The notes beneath the pieces were generated by a model. The model made no database searches. It saw only the letters and a list, made by a program, of their open reading frames with translations, and was not told where the DNA came from. From the NCBI GenBank assembly GCA_947561585.1, contig CANNZV010000118.1, positions 310,001-374,000 of the forward strand: a DNA stretch of 64,000 nt. Reading direction: 5' to 3'. Source of the stretch: Caprella mutica. Lineage: Eukaryota; Arthropoda; Malacostraca; Amphipoda; Caprellidae. Of this stretch, positions 21,969-35,410 are shown one piece after another; position 1 is the first letter of the stretch, and the number at the start of each line of letters is the position of its first letter. The position numbers and the translations under genes were made by a program.

Positions 21969-22347
21969 AGGGACAGTGAAAAAAGTTTAGTTTATATTAA
22001 AAAACATCTAAATGCACAAATCAAACATTGAAGGCTGCAGTGGAACGAGAATGGAATGATAATTTGATGTCATTTTAAAAAAAATCTCCTTTAACAAACT
22101 ACATTTTCTCCAGTTGAGATATCAGTCAGTTATTATAAGGTGATAATAATTACTGCGGCTATATGAATTTACAGTTTGAGCTTTATAATTAGTGTCAGTA
22201 AGTTGAATGGAGGCAGTGACTGTTGGTAACCTCCATTCAAAGGAGGCAACTGAACTGAGTTACTCATCTTCAAGATTGACTGGAAAAAAAATAATAATAA
22301 AAAAGTTTGTTGCAAATAACTTTCAGTCATAAAATATATTGGTTCTA
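21969..22347. other. Probable interior of a truncated Tc1-like element
   Basis: The sequence follows the CAGTAGCGAACATAAG end, contains no open frame and no transposase motif, and grades into AT-rich DNA. Confidence 0.35.
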
Positions 22348-22452
22348 GGTATATTCAAACCCGGTATATTCCATCCCGGTATATTCCACTCCGATAAATT
22401 CCACCTCGGCATATTCCACCATGGTATATTCCACCCCGGTAAATTCCACCCC
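22348..22452. repeat. 15-bp tandem repeat, 7 units
   Basis: GGTATATTCCACCCC and variants (GGTATATTCAAACCC, GATAAATTCCACCTC, GGTAAATTCCACCCC) step exactly every 15 bp. The style, a short GG...TTCC word repeated beside AT-rich DNA, resembles the subterminal repeats at 36.9 kb and the array at 61.4 kb, though the words differ. Confidence 0.9.
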
Positions 22453-24780
22453 TCTGTCAATGCTCATTTGGGTAAAAATAAAAAGTCAAATATTATATTT
22501 TTAGATGACCATTTGTTAAATACTGCGTAGCCATGAATATTTCAAGGTTGGACAATATTTAGAGGTAGCTCAAGTCAATGAAAATATATCTTAATAGAAA
22601 AAAAAAATACATTTTTTTGTAATATTGGGGTTTATTTCACAGTTTACATGTTAGGCATGCTTATACGTATTAATAATTCCTTCTTAACATGAAACTGCAG
22701 TATATGGTCTTACAACTATGGTTGAAAGAGGTGTGGAGGGATTTGGCTGGCAAAGACAACCCATCGAACGTTTTCGCTTTTGCTGAAAGTTGCTGTTTCG
22801 GATTGTAAAACAAACACTCCTGTAATCAAGATCTGTCCAAGTAAAATAAGGCAATCATGCATCTCCCCCCTTTTAAAACCCTGTACAATAATCCCCACCT
22901 CCCTTTCAAACCTCCTTGTCAAAAAAAACATATAAAACACACATTGTGTAAAAAAAACCTTCAGTCAAAAACCATTTTAAACCACTTTTACTATAAGTCA
23001 AAATACCAAATTCAAAATAACAAATAAATAACAAGAAGTACTGTATGACATCATCTCACAGTTAATATCGCTCTTGCGTTGGCGATAATCTGAAAATTTG
23101 AAAATCATTACTGATAAATGCATTCACACATTCATTCTTTCTGTTGTTCTATCACATGTTTAGTGAAAAAACAACAACTTGTGATTGATTGAAAAGACAG
23201 AATATGCATAATTTGATAGTTAATGTCCTCTTTATAATTAGCACTAATTATCAAATATTTGCAACGAATTTATTCTGATTTAAACTTTTAAGTTGATTTC
23301 AACGTACACGTAAGAGAAAACGGTTTAACATTGGATTAACATTATTATTACTTAAAAATAAATGAACAACATATCTTGACTTCATGAAATATAATATATA
23401 TTGTCTCATATTGCATCATAATATGAATAAAGTTGAGTGGTAATAAACTTTTTTTATAGTCTAATTGCACCTTGAACCATTTTTGATATATATTGATATT
23501 TGATAAAAGTAATTTATTGCAAATATAATTGTAGGTTGAGGACAGCAAAACACGCCAGTTACGTAGATACTGTATTTGGAGATCTCGTACTACAAATAAA
23601 AGAGGAAAACAAACATTTACTACAATATTCTTGACCGAAATAGTATAGTAAGATAAACGCTACTATAGCAAACATATCTGATAAAATTGAATAAATTCAC
23701 TACAAACAATTATTAATAATAAGCACAAAAGGACCTACTAATATATCTTCATACATCACACACCCTACACATAATCACCTGAGCGGTATATGGCGCCGGC
23801 AACAAAACAAGACAGATCTCACGATCACTGGATACAGTTTATGTAGTTATGGGTAAAATCCTCAATCGCCGTACATTTAGACAACAATTTAAATTTACCA
23901 AGAAACAAAATCTTAGTACAATAAGTTTATTCTGGAACACATTGAAGCGGAGATGTTTAAGGTCGAACAAACTTTCCAAATTTCATTAAAAACTCTATTT
24001 TAAATGAGAAATAACACACCTCCCTCAGTAGGTGATGCCATTTGTCACTAATTGAACACCAGTTATAGACAGAGATGGGTTCTTTCACGCCGAGAGTTCA
24101 TTATTAGTTGAAATCTTTACGGGGTGTGTTAAATTTTTAATGGTCGTTGGAATTTTCATGAGTGTTCATATTTGTGTTTAATGTGGGGTCTAATATTATT
24201 ATATTTGTGTACGCTTAGTATTGTGAAGTGGGTAATCGGTAATCTGGATTGGGGCTAACCTTCTCCAGATACATTGCGTCTCATTTTTTTTGTCTAACAA
24301 TTATCTCTAGTAAGCTAGGGTTAGGATTAGGTTTGTAATCAATTTCACTTCTTCTCCGTAGTCCTTTGCTAAATTTTCTTTTCTTAACTACTTAACGTCT
24401 GTTTCACTGGGGATATTTAACTTGTATACGAGATTGCTGTGAGGTGTTTGCATTTGTGCGAATTATGTGATGTGTCTTATGCCACTAATCTTTGCAGAGA
24501 GATATTAATTCTTGCTTCAAGTATTTTTTCTGGCTGGTTAGTCTAAACGCCGAGTATTGTTACGTGATAGTGTGTACTCTTTGCAATTTGTGATTTGTTT
24601 TCGTTCCGATAGACACTCAACCAATTTATGCAGTTGGTCTTCTGCTGAGAAAAAAGGTAAATTTTGCTGATCTTTCATAGCAATGTTTTCTTTTCTGCAC
24701 TAATTAAGAGAATTTTAGCCTCCTGGAATATTTTAGGTTGGTTATTTACGGTTCCTTTTATTCATAGACCTTCAAACTTC
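22453..24780. other. Non-coding AT-rich stretch
   Basis: No recognisable gene, RNA or element end. Short open frames at 22716..22940 and 23348..23548 have no known domain. Confidence 0.5.
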
Positions 24781-27700
24781 GGATCATTTTGAGACTATCT
24801 CGGATCATTTTGAGGCTATCTCGGATCATTTTGGGACTATCTCGGATCATTTTGGGACTATCTCGGATCATTTTGGGACTATCTCGGATCATTTTGGGAC
24901 TATCTCGGATCATTTTGGGACTATCTCGGATCATTTTGGGACTATCTCGGATCATTTTGGGACTATCTCGGATCATTTTGGGACTATCTCGGATCATTTT
25001 GGGACTATCTCTGATCATTTTGGGACTATCTCTGATCATTTTGGGACTATCTCTGATCATTTTGGGACTATCTCTGATCATTTTGGGACTATCTCTGATC
25101 ATTTTGGGACTATCTCTGATCATTTTGGGACTATCTCTGATCATTTTGGGACTATCTCTGATCATTTTGGGACTATCTCTGATCATTTTGGGACTATCTC
25201 TGATCATTTTGGCACTATCTCTGATCATTTTGGCACTATCTCTGATCATTTTGGCACTAACTCTGAAAATTTTGGGACTATCTCTGATCATTTTGGGACT
25301 ATCTCTGATCATTTTGGGACTATCTCTGATCATTTTGGGACTATCTCTGATCATTTTGGGACTATCTCTGATCATTTTGGGACTATCTCTGATCATTTTG
25401 GGACTATCTCTGATCATTTTAGGACTATCTCTGATCATTTTGGGACTATCTCTGATCATTTTGGGACTATCTCTGATCATTTTGGGACTATCTCTGATCA
25501 TTTTGGGACTATCTCTGATCATTTTGGGACTATCTCTGATCATTTTGGGACTATCTCTGATCATTTTGGGACTATCTCTGATCATTTTGGGACTATCTCT
25601 GATCATTTTGGGACTATCTTTGATCATTTTGGGACTATCTCGGATCATTTTGGGACTATCTCGGATCATTTTGGGACTATCTCGGATCTTTTTGGGACTC
25701 TCTCGGATCTTTTTGGGACTCTCTCGGATCATTTTGGGACTCTCTCGGATCATTTTGGGACTATCTCGGATCATTTTGGGACTATCTCGGATCATTTTGG
25801 GACTATCTCGGATCATTTTGGGACTATCTCGGATCATTTTGGGACTATCTCGGATCATTTTGGGACTATCTCGGATCATTTTGGGACTATCTCTGATCAT
25901 TTTGGGACTATCTCTGATCATTTTGGGACTATCTCTGATCCTTTTGGAACTATCTCTGATCCTTTTGGAACTATCTCTGATCCTTTTGGGACTATCTCTG
26001 ATCATTTGGGGACTATCTCTGATCATTTGGGGACTATCTCTGATCATTTGGGGACTATCTCTGAACATTTTGGGACTATCTCTGATCATTTTGGGACTAT
26101 CTCTGATCATTTTGGGGACTATCTCTGATCATTTTGGGACTATCTCTGATCATTTTGGGACTATCTCTGATCATTTTGGGACTATCTCTGATCATTTTGG
26201 GACTATCTCTGATCATTTTGGGACTATCTCTGATCATTTTGGGACTATCTCTGATCATTTTGGGACTATCTCTGATCATTTTGGGACTATCTCTGATCAT
26301 TTTGGGACTATCTCTGATCATTTTGGGACTATCTCTGATCATTTTGGGACTATCTCTGATCATTTTGGGACTATCTCTGATCATTTTGGGACTATCTCTG
26401 ATCATTTTGGGACTATCTCTGATCATTTTGGGACTATCTCTGATCATTTTGGGACTATCTGGATCATTTTGGGACTATCTTGGATCATTTTGGGACTATC
26501 TTGGATCATTTTGGGACTATCTCTGATCATTTTGGGACTATCTCTGATCATTTTGGGACTATCTCTGATCATTTTGGGAATCTCTCTGATCATTTTGGGA
26601 ATCTCTCTGATCATTTTGGGAATCTCTCGGATCATTTTGGGACTCTCTCGGATCATTTTGGGACTCTCTCGGATCATTTTGGGTCTATCTCGGATCATTT
26701 TGGGACTCTCTCGGATCATTTTGGGACTATCTCGGATCATTTTGGGACTATCTCGGATCATTTTGGGACTATCTCGGATCATTTTGGGACTATCTCTGAT
26801 CATTTTGGCACTATCTCTGATCATTTTGGGACTATCTCTGATCATTTTGGGACTATCTCTGATCATTTTGGGACTATCTCTGATCATTTTGGGACTATCT
26901 CTGATCATTTTGGGACTATCTCTGATCATTTTGGGACTATCTCTGATCATTTTGGGACTATCTCTGATCATTTTGGGACTATCTCTGATCATTTTGGGAC
27001 TATCTCTGATCATTTTGGGACTATCTCTGATCATTTTGGGACTATCTCTGATCATTTTGGGACTATCTCTGATCATTTTGGGACTATCTCTGATCATTTT
27101 GGGACTATCTCTGATCATTTTGGGACTATCTCTGATCATTTTGGGACTATCTCGGATCATTTTGGGACTATCTCGGATCATTTTGGGACTATCTCGGATC
27201 ATTTTGGGACTATCTCGGATCATTTTGGGACTATCTCGGATCATTTTGGGACTATCTCGGATCTTTTTGGGACTCTCTCGGATCTTTTTGGGACTCTCTC
27301 GGATCATTTTGGGACTCTCTCGGATCATTTTGGGACTATCTCGGATCATTTTGGGACTATCTCGGATCATTTTGGGACTATCTCGGATCATTTTGGGACT
27401 ATCTCGGATCATTTTGGGACTATCTCGGATCATTTTGGGACTATCTCGGATCATTTTGGGACTATCTCGGATCATTTTGGGACTATCTCGGATCATTTTG
27501 GGACTATCTCGGATCATTTTGGGACTATCTCGGATCATTTTGGGACTATCTCGGATCATTTTGGGACTATCTCGGATCATTTTGGGACTATCTCGGATCA
27601 TTTTGGGACTATCTCGGATCATTTTGGAACTATCTCTGATCATTTTGGGACTATCTCTGATCATTTTGGGACTATCTCTGATCATTTTGGGACTATCTCT

Positions 27701-28918
27701 GATCATTTTGGGACTATCTCTGATCATTTTGGGACTATCTCTGATCATTTTGGGACTATCTCTGATCATTTTGGGACTATCTCTGATCCTTTTGGAACTA
27801 TCTCTGATCCTTTTGGGACTATCTCTGATCCTTTGGGGACTATCTCTGATCATTTGGGGACTATCTCTGATCATTTGGGGACTATCTCTGATCATTTTGG
27901 GACTATCTCTGATCATTTTGGGACTATCTCTGATCATTTTGGGACTATCTCTGATCATTTTGGGACTATCTCTGATCATTTTGGGACTATCTCTGATCAT
28001 TTTGGGACTATCTCTGATCATTTTGGGACTATCTCTGATCATTTTGGGACTATCTCTGATCATTTTGGGACTATCTCTGATCATTTTGGGACTATCTCTG
28101 ATCATTTTGGGACTATCTCTGATCATTTTGGGACTATCTCTGATCATTTTGGGACTATCTCTGATCATTTTGGGACTATCTCTGATCATTTTGGGACTAT
28201 CTCTGATCATTTTGGGACTATCTTGGATCATTTTGGGACTATCTTGGATCATTTTGGGACTATCTCGGATCATTTTGGGACTATCTCGGATCATTTTGGG
28301 ACTATCTCGGATCATTTTGGGACTATCTCGGATCATTTTGGGACTATCTCGGATCATTTTGGGACTATCTCGGATCATTTTGGGACTATCTCGGATCATT
28401 TTGGGACTATCTCGGATCATTTTGGAACTATCTCGGATCATTTGGGGACTATCTCGGATCATTTGGGGACTATCTCGGATCATTTGGGGACTATCTCGGA
28501 TCATTTGGGGACTATCTCGGATCATTTTGGGACTATCTCGGATCATTTTGGGACTATCTCGGATCACTTTGGGACTATCTCGGATCACTTTGGGACTATC
28601 TCGGATCATTTTGGGACTATCTCGGATCATTTTGGGACTATCTTGGATCATTTTGGGACTATCTCGGATCATTTTGGGACTATCTCGGATCATTTTGGGA
28701 CTATCTCGGATCATTTTGGGACTATCTCGGATCATTTTGGGACTATCTCGGATCATTTTGGGACTATCTCGGATCATTTTGGGACTATCTCGGATCATTT
28801 TGGGACTATCTCGGATCATTTTGGGACTATCTCGGATCATTTTGGGACTATCTCGGATCATTTTGGGACTATCTCGGATCATTTTGGGACTATCTCGGAT
28901 CATTTTGGGACTATCTCG
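24781..28918. repeat. 21-bp satellite, type A, about 197 units
   Basis: The unit is GATCATTTTGGGACTATCTC plus one base, variable at the base after CTC (CGG, CTG or TTG). Identical variants occur in contiguous runs. Rare variants such as GGATCTTTTTGGGACTCTCTC (25684 and 27259) and GATCCTTTTGGAAC (25937 and 27785) appear twice in the same order, marking an internal duplication. One extra G near 26112 and one missing C near 26461 break the register. Frames of up to 1,380 codons are open because 21 is divisible by three and the unit lacks stops in several frames. They encode only 7-residue repeats (LSRIILG or MIRDSPK), so I do not call genes. Confidence 0.97.
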
Positions 28919-29541
28919 GAGCACTTTGTGACTATCTCGGAGCACTTTGTGACTATCTCGGAGCACTTTGTGACTATCTCGGAGCACTTTGTGACTATCT
29001 CGGAGCACTTTGTGACTATCTTGGAGCACTTTGTGACTATCTTGGAGCACTTTGTGACTATCTTGGAGCACTTTGTGACTATCTTGGAGCACTTTGTGAC
29101 TATCTTGGAGCACTTTGTGACTATCTCGGAGCACTTTGTGACTATCTTGGAGCACTTTGTGACTATCTCGGAGCACTTTGTGACTATCTCGGAGCACTTT
29201 GTGACTATCTCTGAGCACTTTGTGACTATCTCTGAGCACTTTGTGACTATCTCTGAGCACTTTGTGACTATCTCTGAGCACTTTGTGACTATCTCTGAGC
29301 ACTTTGTGACTATCTCTGAGCACTTTGTGACTATCTCGGAGCACTTTGTGACTATCTCGGAGCACTTTGTGACTATCTCTGAGCACTTTGTGACTATCTC
29401 TGAGCACTTTGTGACTATCTCTGAGCACTTTGTGACTATCTCGGAGCACTTTGTGACTATCTCGGAGCACTTTGTGACTATCTCGGAGCACTTTGTGACT
29501 ATCTCGGAGCACTTTGTGACTATCTCGGAGCACTTTGTGAT
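28919..29541. repeat. 21-bp satellite, type B (GAGCACTTTGTGACTATCTC), about 30 units
   Basis: The unit length and the GACTATCTC core are unchanged from type A, but ATCATTTTGG is replaced by AGCACTTTGT in every unit. The switch is abrupt at 28919, with no mixed units, showing homogenisation within separate domains of one array. The array ends at GTGATTACTTTGAGCC. Confidence 0.97.
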
Positions 29542-31247
29542 TACTTTGAGCCATCTTGTCTTTGTCTTCTAGCTGGCCTATATGTAGTTCATTATATATA
29601 TTATTAGTTTTCTAATATTTACCTCTCTTATATGTGTGGCAATCTTAATTATTGGTGTTCTCCTAATATTTACTACATTTATATGGCTAGTAATCTTACG
29701 AGTATTAAATATCACGTACTTATTGACTATAACCGACTGACTGACTAATCCCTTGTTCATTTATATAAACAAACTTGTTTTTTCCATATGGTAATATCAA
29801 GAGCTACTTATTTTAATAATCTCGTTCAGTAAACTATTTTAGTTTGCTGTTATTTGAAGAATTGTGGGGGTAATTTTGTTGCTTAAACTATATATATAAA
29901 TATATTGAGTTTGATAATCGTCACCCTTCATATTTCTTGTCATTATAGGCTTCTGTGGGGGTAAGGAGAACACCTGGGAGAATATTCATTGGATACTGTT
30001 TGTGATCCTCTCCAATCCCGCAACAATATAAAAAAGGAATGTTCGCAATAATAATGTAATGACACTAATTAAAACCGACACTGCTGCACTCAACACATTT
30101 AATATTGAAGCTTAGGTAACAAAGCCCCTACGGATCCAGATACAAGGGACTCCATTGAAGACAGCATAGAAATGGATTCAATAGACTAAGATACCCGAGC
30201 AGTAACTCTAAATTTAGAACAGTTACAACCCGCACCCCAAACCTAATGATACGTACCCCACATTTTGAATAGAGAAGCTAGTAACTTGCAAACAAGTTCA
30301 CAGCGAAAGAATAAATAGAAAGTAAGCACACAAAATAAATAGAAGGTAAGAATAAACAAAAGGTAGGAACAAAAAGAAGGTAGAATTAATAGAAAGTAGA
30401 ATAAAAAGAAGGTAAGCCAATAATAAAGTTCACATAATTTCAAGCCAAGAGATGTGCACATCACACCTATTCACCCATCCTTCTATACTCGTGCATATGT
30501 TCCCAAAACGTAATTCAAACGCAGCCCTACACTTAATGACCTATCGGCACAATGATTAAAGAATTTATTACAAATGGGCAGGTGACATGTTCATAAAAAA
30601 AACGAAATCATTGATTGTAACGCCATCTGATGGAGAGGGAATCAACCAATCATAATGCAATCGATAGGAGCCGCATCATATTTAAAAATAATAAATATTG
30701 TATAGAAATATAAGTACTGCAATATTACATTACCAGACCGAGTTCTACCTTATTAATGTGGCAATTTTACTAATTTTATATTTTTTAATAATTATGTATA
30801 AAATAGAAATAAATTGAAAAAGGGTGATTAAATTAGATTATTTATGAAAAATATTGTTTACTGTACAGTTTATAGTTTATACACAATATCACTTTCATTA
30901 TAATCAAATATTCAACACCTTGAAAAAAAAATCAAAATTATAATCAAATTAATCAAGGAAATTAAATATTATAATTTAAAATCAATTACTAAAGAGATTT
31001 TTCCAGTTCAAGAATAATATATTTTATTATATTATGTTACACTCTTGATGCTTATCAAAATTATAATAAACTCTACGGAGTTCGCTAAGAATATTTAACT
31101 GACAAAACTGAAGATTAAAAATTAAAATGAAACAACTCATCTAATAATTAACTGCTTTTGTTAAAAGTGAAAATAATTTCAATTATTGAAAACCTATAAT
31201 GTATAATATAATGTATAATGTAAAAAATATTTTTGGCACATTATAAG
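29542..31247. other. Non-coding AT-rich stretch with a GAAGGTA-rich patch
   Basis: No gene recognised. At 30305-30415 the words AATAAATAGAAGGTA and AAAAGAAGGTAG recur with irregular spacing of about 18-20 bp, a degenerate purine-rich repeat. An open frame on the other strand there (30243..30464) is a low-complexity Phe/Leu artefact. Confidence 0.5.
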
Positions 31248-32112
31248 TTAAGGGAACCGTACTTGGAAAAATCATCTAATTTAATCTTTTTTATTGCGGA
31301 AATAGCTACCCTACCAGATGTTTGAGTGAAATATCAGAGCTCTAGTGTGATAATAACCTAAGGGGGGAGAGAGAGAGGGAGGGGGCGCGGCGAGAATTGG
31401 AGCGGCGCTAGATGGTTTATGCAGTCCCTATCAGCCACTAATATTTCGTAATAAATAATTATCTCGCCATATCTGATATAGTTCTTTCTGCTGAGAGTAT
31501 AGACAATAGCAACTGGCAGATATACGGGTCAAGTGACACTCGATAACGCATAAGGACAGGATGTCGCATGTCACAGCACAGCCAGCTATATTACAACTTT
31601 GAACGCATTTTTATGGCACTTCTCTAAACCGAAAAATCTTGGTATTCATGAGCCTAAGGCTTTTACAGTTTTGAAGCTACGACTTTGTGATTAGTTGCAT
31701 TCGATTTTTCAGAAAATTCTCCAAAGCTGTGGTAGGTGGGTTTTTTTCAATTCTCAATTATTTTTCGAAATATTGAATTTTGAAAGAAACAAAATTTGTA
31801 ATATTTACTTTTTTCCACTAAAAAATTCAATATTATGAAAACATTTTCGAAAATAAAAAAACCATTTCCTTGGGAATCGAATGCAAAAATCCTCAATGCC
31901 GTAGCTTCAAAATTGTAGGAGCCTTAGGCTTTTTTTAGAAAGGGATCGAAATACGTTCGAAATTTGAATAACTCGTTTTCTATGGGTCTAATCGAAAAAA
32001 TACCATGAACAAAAACGATTGGAAATTCCATTAAATATTAGGGTACTAAGTTGCAGAACCGTACTTTCATTGATAAAAATATTTCCAAAAACCAAGTACG
32101 GGATCCCCTTAA
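31248..32112. mobile_element. Foldback element with TTAA flanks
   Basis: TTAAGGGAACCGTACTTGG starts at 31248, and the right end is its imperfect reverse complement, CCAAGTACGGGATCCCCTTAA. A second, internal inverted pair lies at 31650..31681 (AGCCTAAGGCTTTTACAG...) and 31900..31931 (...GCCTTAGGC), with ATTCGATTTTT/GAATCGAATGC matches continuing inward. TTAA at both edges is the target of piggyBac and Kolobok transposases. No transposase is encoded, so it is non-autonomous. The interior also holds a GA-rich, GC-rich patch near 31365-31405. Confidence 0.7.
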
Positions 32113-35100
32113 TAGGTTAAAATGAACTAAATTAAATTAATATATTCGGTCTTCATAAATTATGAAGAGGAATAATTGAATAGAACTTCAATTTCGTATT
32201 AATTTTATTATCATTTTTGTTTTTAAAAATCTCACAATATTATTAAACACTATAAATATTTTCTAATTCCACAGATTACTCAAAAGATCATTTAGGCTTC
32301 GGAACATACTTGAAATTTATTGAAATTGCTCAAATTCTCTGTAGGAAATATCTCAGATTTCTCGCATTCATTTCAGTTCCAGTTCATTTCAACTCGCTTA
32401 CTCGGAGTTTAATATTCCAGATCAATGGAACTCAATGGAATTCCCGACTAAGAAAATTTAAAGGTGAACAAATAGAAAAATCGTTAGTTAAGTGTTCTAC
32501 TGATTTATAATTATCCTGAATCTAGATGTATGTTCTGATGCGTTATAGATAGAGTAGTATCGTTTGTTATAAGTCACAATTAGCAATTTAATAGCAATAA
32601 ATTCAATATTGCATAAAATATTCATTTCAAAACTTCAAACTTTTCGTTCAAAATAAATAAATATTTGTTACAATGTACATTGGCAAGTTTCCTAATTCCT
32701 TCGCCATAATAAGAATTTCCAGCACTAAAAGTCGATCTCATCCATCAAGATGTCGTCATAAATGACCACATATCACTTAACAAATTCTTGCCTCGCAACA
32801 TGAACTCAGCAGAACAAAAAATATAATTTTATTATATTCTTAATATTTGGTATTTAATTAATTTTTAATTGTGTCGTATTTTACTCTTTATGCGGAATGC
32901 ATGAGAATTATCGATATTTACATGTTATCATTACCACGCGTGAGTAAATCCATTAACTATTTTAATATAATTTTGGTAAAAGTTATGTATGCAAATGATT
33001 TTTTTTTAATCTTTCCAATTAACACAATTTTCTTCTAAGTATTCAATGATTTTAATATTGATTTCTTGTGCGTTACTTCATTTTTCATTAACATGTTGGC
33101 CACAATACACAGATACTCATTAATTGTGAGAATATTACTGAAGATTCTTTTCATCTCACTTGTCAGCAATTCAGATGCCAGTTAGTAATTAATTTGAAAT
33201 ATCAATCAAGATTCTGTGCGAGTCATTTCCAGAAATTGTTCTCGCTTCCTAAAGCTAATTGACTTCAGCGAATTGAAATGATTTCTGCTACCTGGAAGTC
33301 ACTGGAATTAGAGTTCTGCTTCCATACATTAATATGGAATTATTTGACGAATCAGAATCGAGATTGAATAAAATATAGTTTATTTACGAGTATAAAGAGA
33401 AGTAACTTCAGAAAATGAACGGATATAATATTGATGAAATTGAGCAAGTGAGCAAATACTCTATATTAAATGGAACCAATCTTCGTATAATATTTCATAA
33501 TAATCTCTTTCAATATTCTTATCAAATTTATCCGTCTCTTTCTCTCCAATTACAAATACGTGCTTGATCACCAATATCTTTTATCATCAAGGACTTGTGA
33601 TGAATATCTGACTACTTTAAATATGAGGATTCTTGAACATGTCCCCAAATTTTATTGTTAAAAAAATTCAGTCATCTGATATTTGGTCCATCTTTCAATA
33701 ATAATACAAATTATGTGAAAAGAAATGTATATGAATATGAATACTATAGAATAAATTTCTAGAAAAATTACCGTACAAACAATCGTTATTATATAAAACT
33801 TAATATCTAATGAGTATTCTGATCATTATTATTATACCTGCTTACATAATGATCAGTAAATATTGCTTCATAATTACTATAGCTAAATAGAGATACCCGA
33901 AAACGATTGAATTTAATCAATCTAAAAGGGCACAGAAAAATAAGTTACATGCATAGGTGAATTTTGAATTTAAAGGAGCGTACCAAATAAAAAGTGCTAA
34001 GTTAAATACATTTTGATACACTTCCTCTTGATATCATGATATTACTAATCGCAATTTAGTAGTTATACTTCATTCAATGTATATTTTGTTTCAATTGCAG
34101 TAATATATCAATTTCTCAAACGGAGTTCGGAACAGACAGCTCCGTTCCAGATTCTCAGGTTATTTCATTAGGAATAACAACTAATTGATTATTCAGATAC
34201 AATATTCGGTTTGATGATCACATAATATAAATGAAGTTGTTAATGGCATGATACGAACATAACGAGTAAATTGATATGCCGTACAATATTGAGTAGACTA
34301 ACAGTTTAATAGACCTCGGTCTATATGAAAACATAATAGTTTCATCAGTAGTATTGTAGCGGCATAGGTGCCATAGTATTGACAAAGGTAAATGGGAGAT
34401 ATTAAATTATAATGACTGAAAAACTAGAGTTCACCTAGCAAAATGAAACATCAATTATGAAGAAATATACAGCAATTAGGTCACATCAATGGTTAATAAA
34501 ACAAATAGGTAATTGGTTCTTAAATGTATATCTATTACTAAACTATAAATAACAAATCTAAATAAACTATTAATAAAAAACTAAATAAACTATTAATAAC
34601 AAAGCTAAATAATTATACTCTAGAAGAAATCTGGTAAAAAAAATACGAAATTAAACTAATATTTTATAGAATTTGCGACACAAGCTAACGGCCTACACGT
34701 AATTTACCCACAATAAACACAAACACGCACTCATACAAACCCCTGCGCAGTAACACTAATAACGCACATTAATTTATTGAAAAAAAACATAAATAATGCT
34801 GAAAATATATTATACATCAACGATGGAATAAGGTACGGTAATTAATAGATATTAGAGTAAGATTTCTGTAAGATATTAGAGACACAAAACACAATCTAGG
34901 ATCCGAGATAATTAGGACAAAGGTAAAATTTAGGTCCTAAGAAAATTTTCAGTTCTAGAAAAAATTACAGATCACAGGCAAAATTTCAGAACCCAGGTTC
35001 GGTTTGAATCTTGAGAAAGGGGAACTCTGAGCAAGGTAGTCTCTTTGATCAAAGTAGGCACTGAAAAGTGTACTCTTGACCAAGGTAGTTTAGGAAGAAT

Positions 35101-35300
35101 CCTTCTCTGCTACACTAACTGTAGAGAGAAAAATAACTCCAGATAAAAATCGGGCAAATATTAAACAAAAACTAAACTAAAGTCAAAATATAAGTACTCA
35201 ATTTTCACACTGAGCAGCAACACATTGCATGGCTCTACTTACATGATGTGATCTGCTTTCAGAGCGTAATAGAATGATTGGCCGGCAATTGGCCAACCTC
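32113..35300. other. Non-coding AT-rich stretch
   Basis: No recognisable gene or transposon. Repeated AATAAACTATTAATAA words occur at 34555-34610. An open frame at 32310..32510 has no known domain. Confidence 0.5.
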
Positions 35301-35410
35301 CAACAAGCAGTAACAAACTCCGTTAGGCTTGAACTATTTCCGTCAGGCAGTAGCAAACTCCGACAGGCAGCAGCTAGCTCCGTTAGGCAGCAACAAGCTC
35401 CGACAGGAAG
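35301..35410. repeat. 20-bp tandem repeat, about 5 units
   Basis: CCGTCAGGCAGTAGCAAACT-like units step every 20 bp, with CGTCAGGCAG at 35341, CGACAGGCAG at 35361, CGTTAGGCAG at 35381 and CGACAGGAAG at 35401. The word GCAGCAGCTAGCTCCG on the reverse strand resembles the CTGCCTGTCG core of the repeats at 0.2-0.9 kb. Confidence 0.85.

Noticed and set aside
24781..29572. Giant open frames on both strands, up to 1,380 codons
   Set aside because: They are consequences of a 21-bp satellite unit without stops. The predicted proteins are pure 7-residue repeats with no flanking gene structure.
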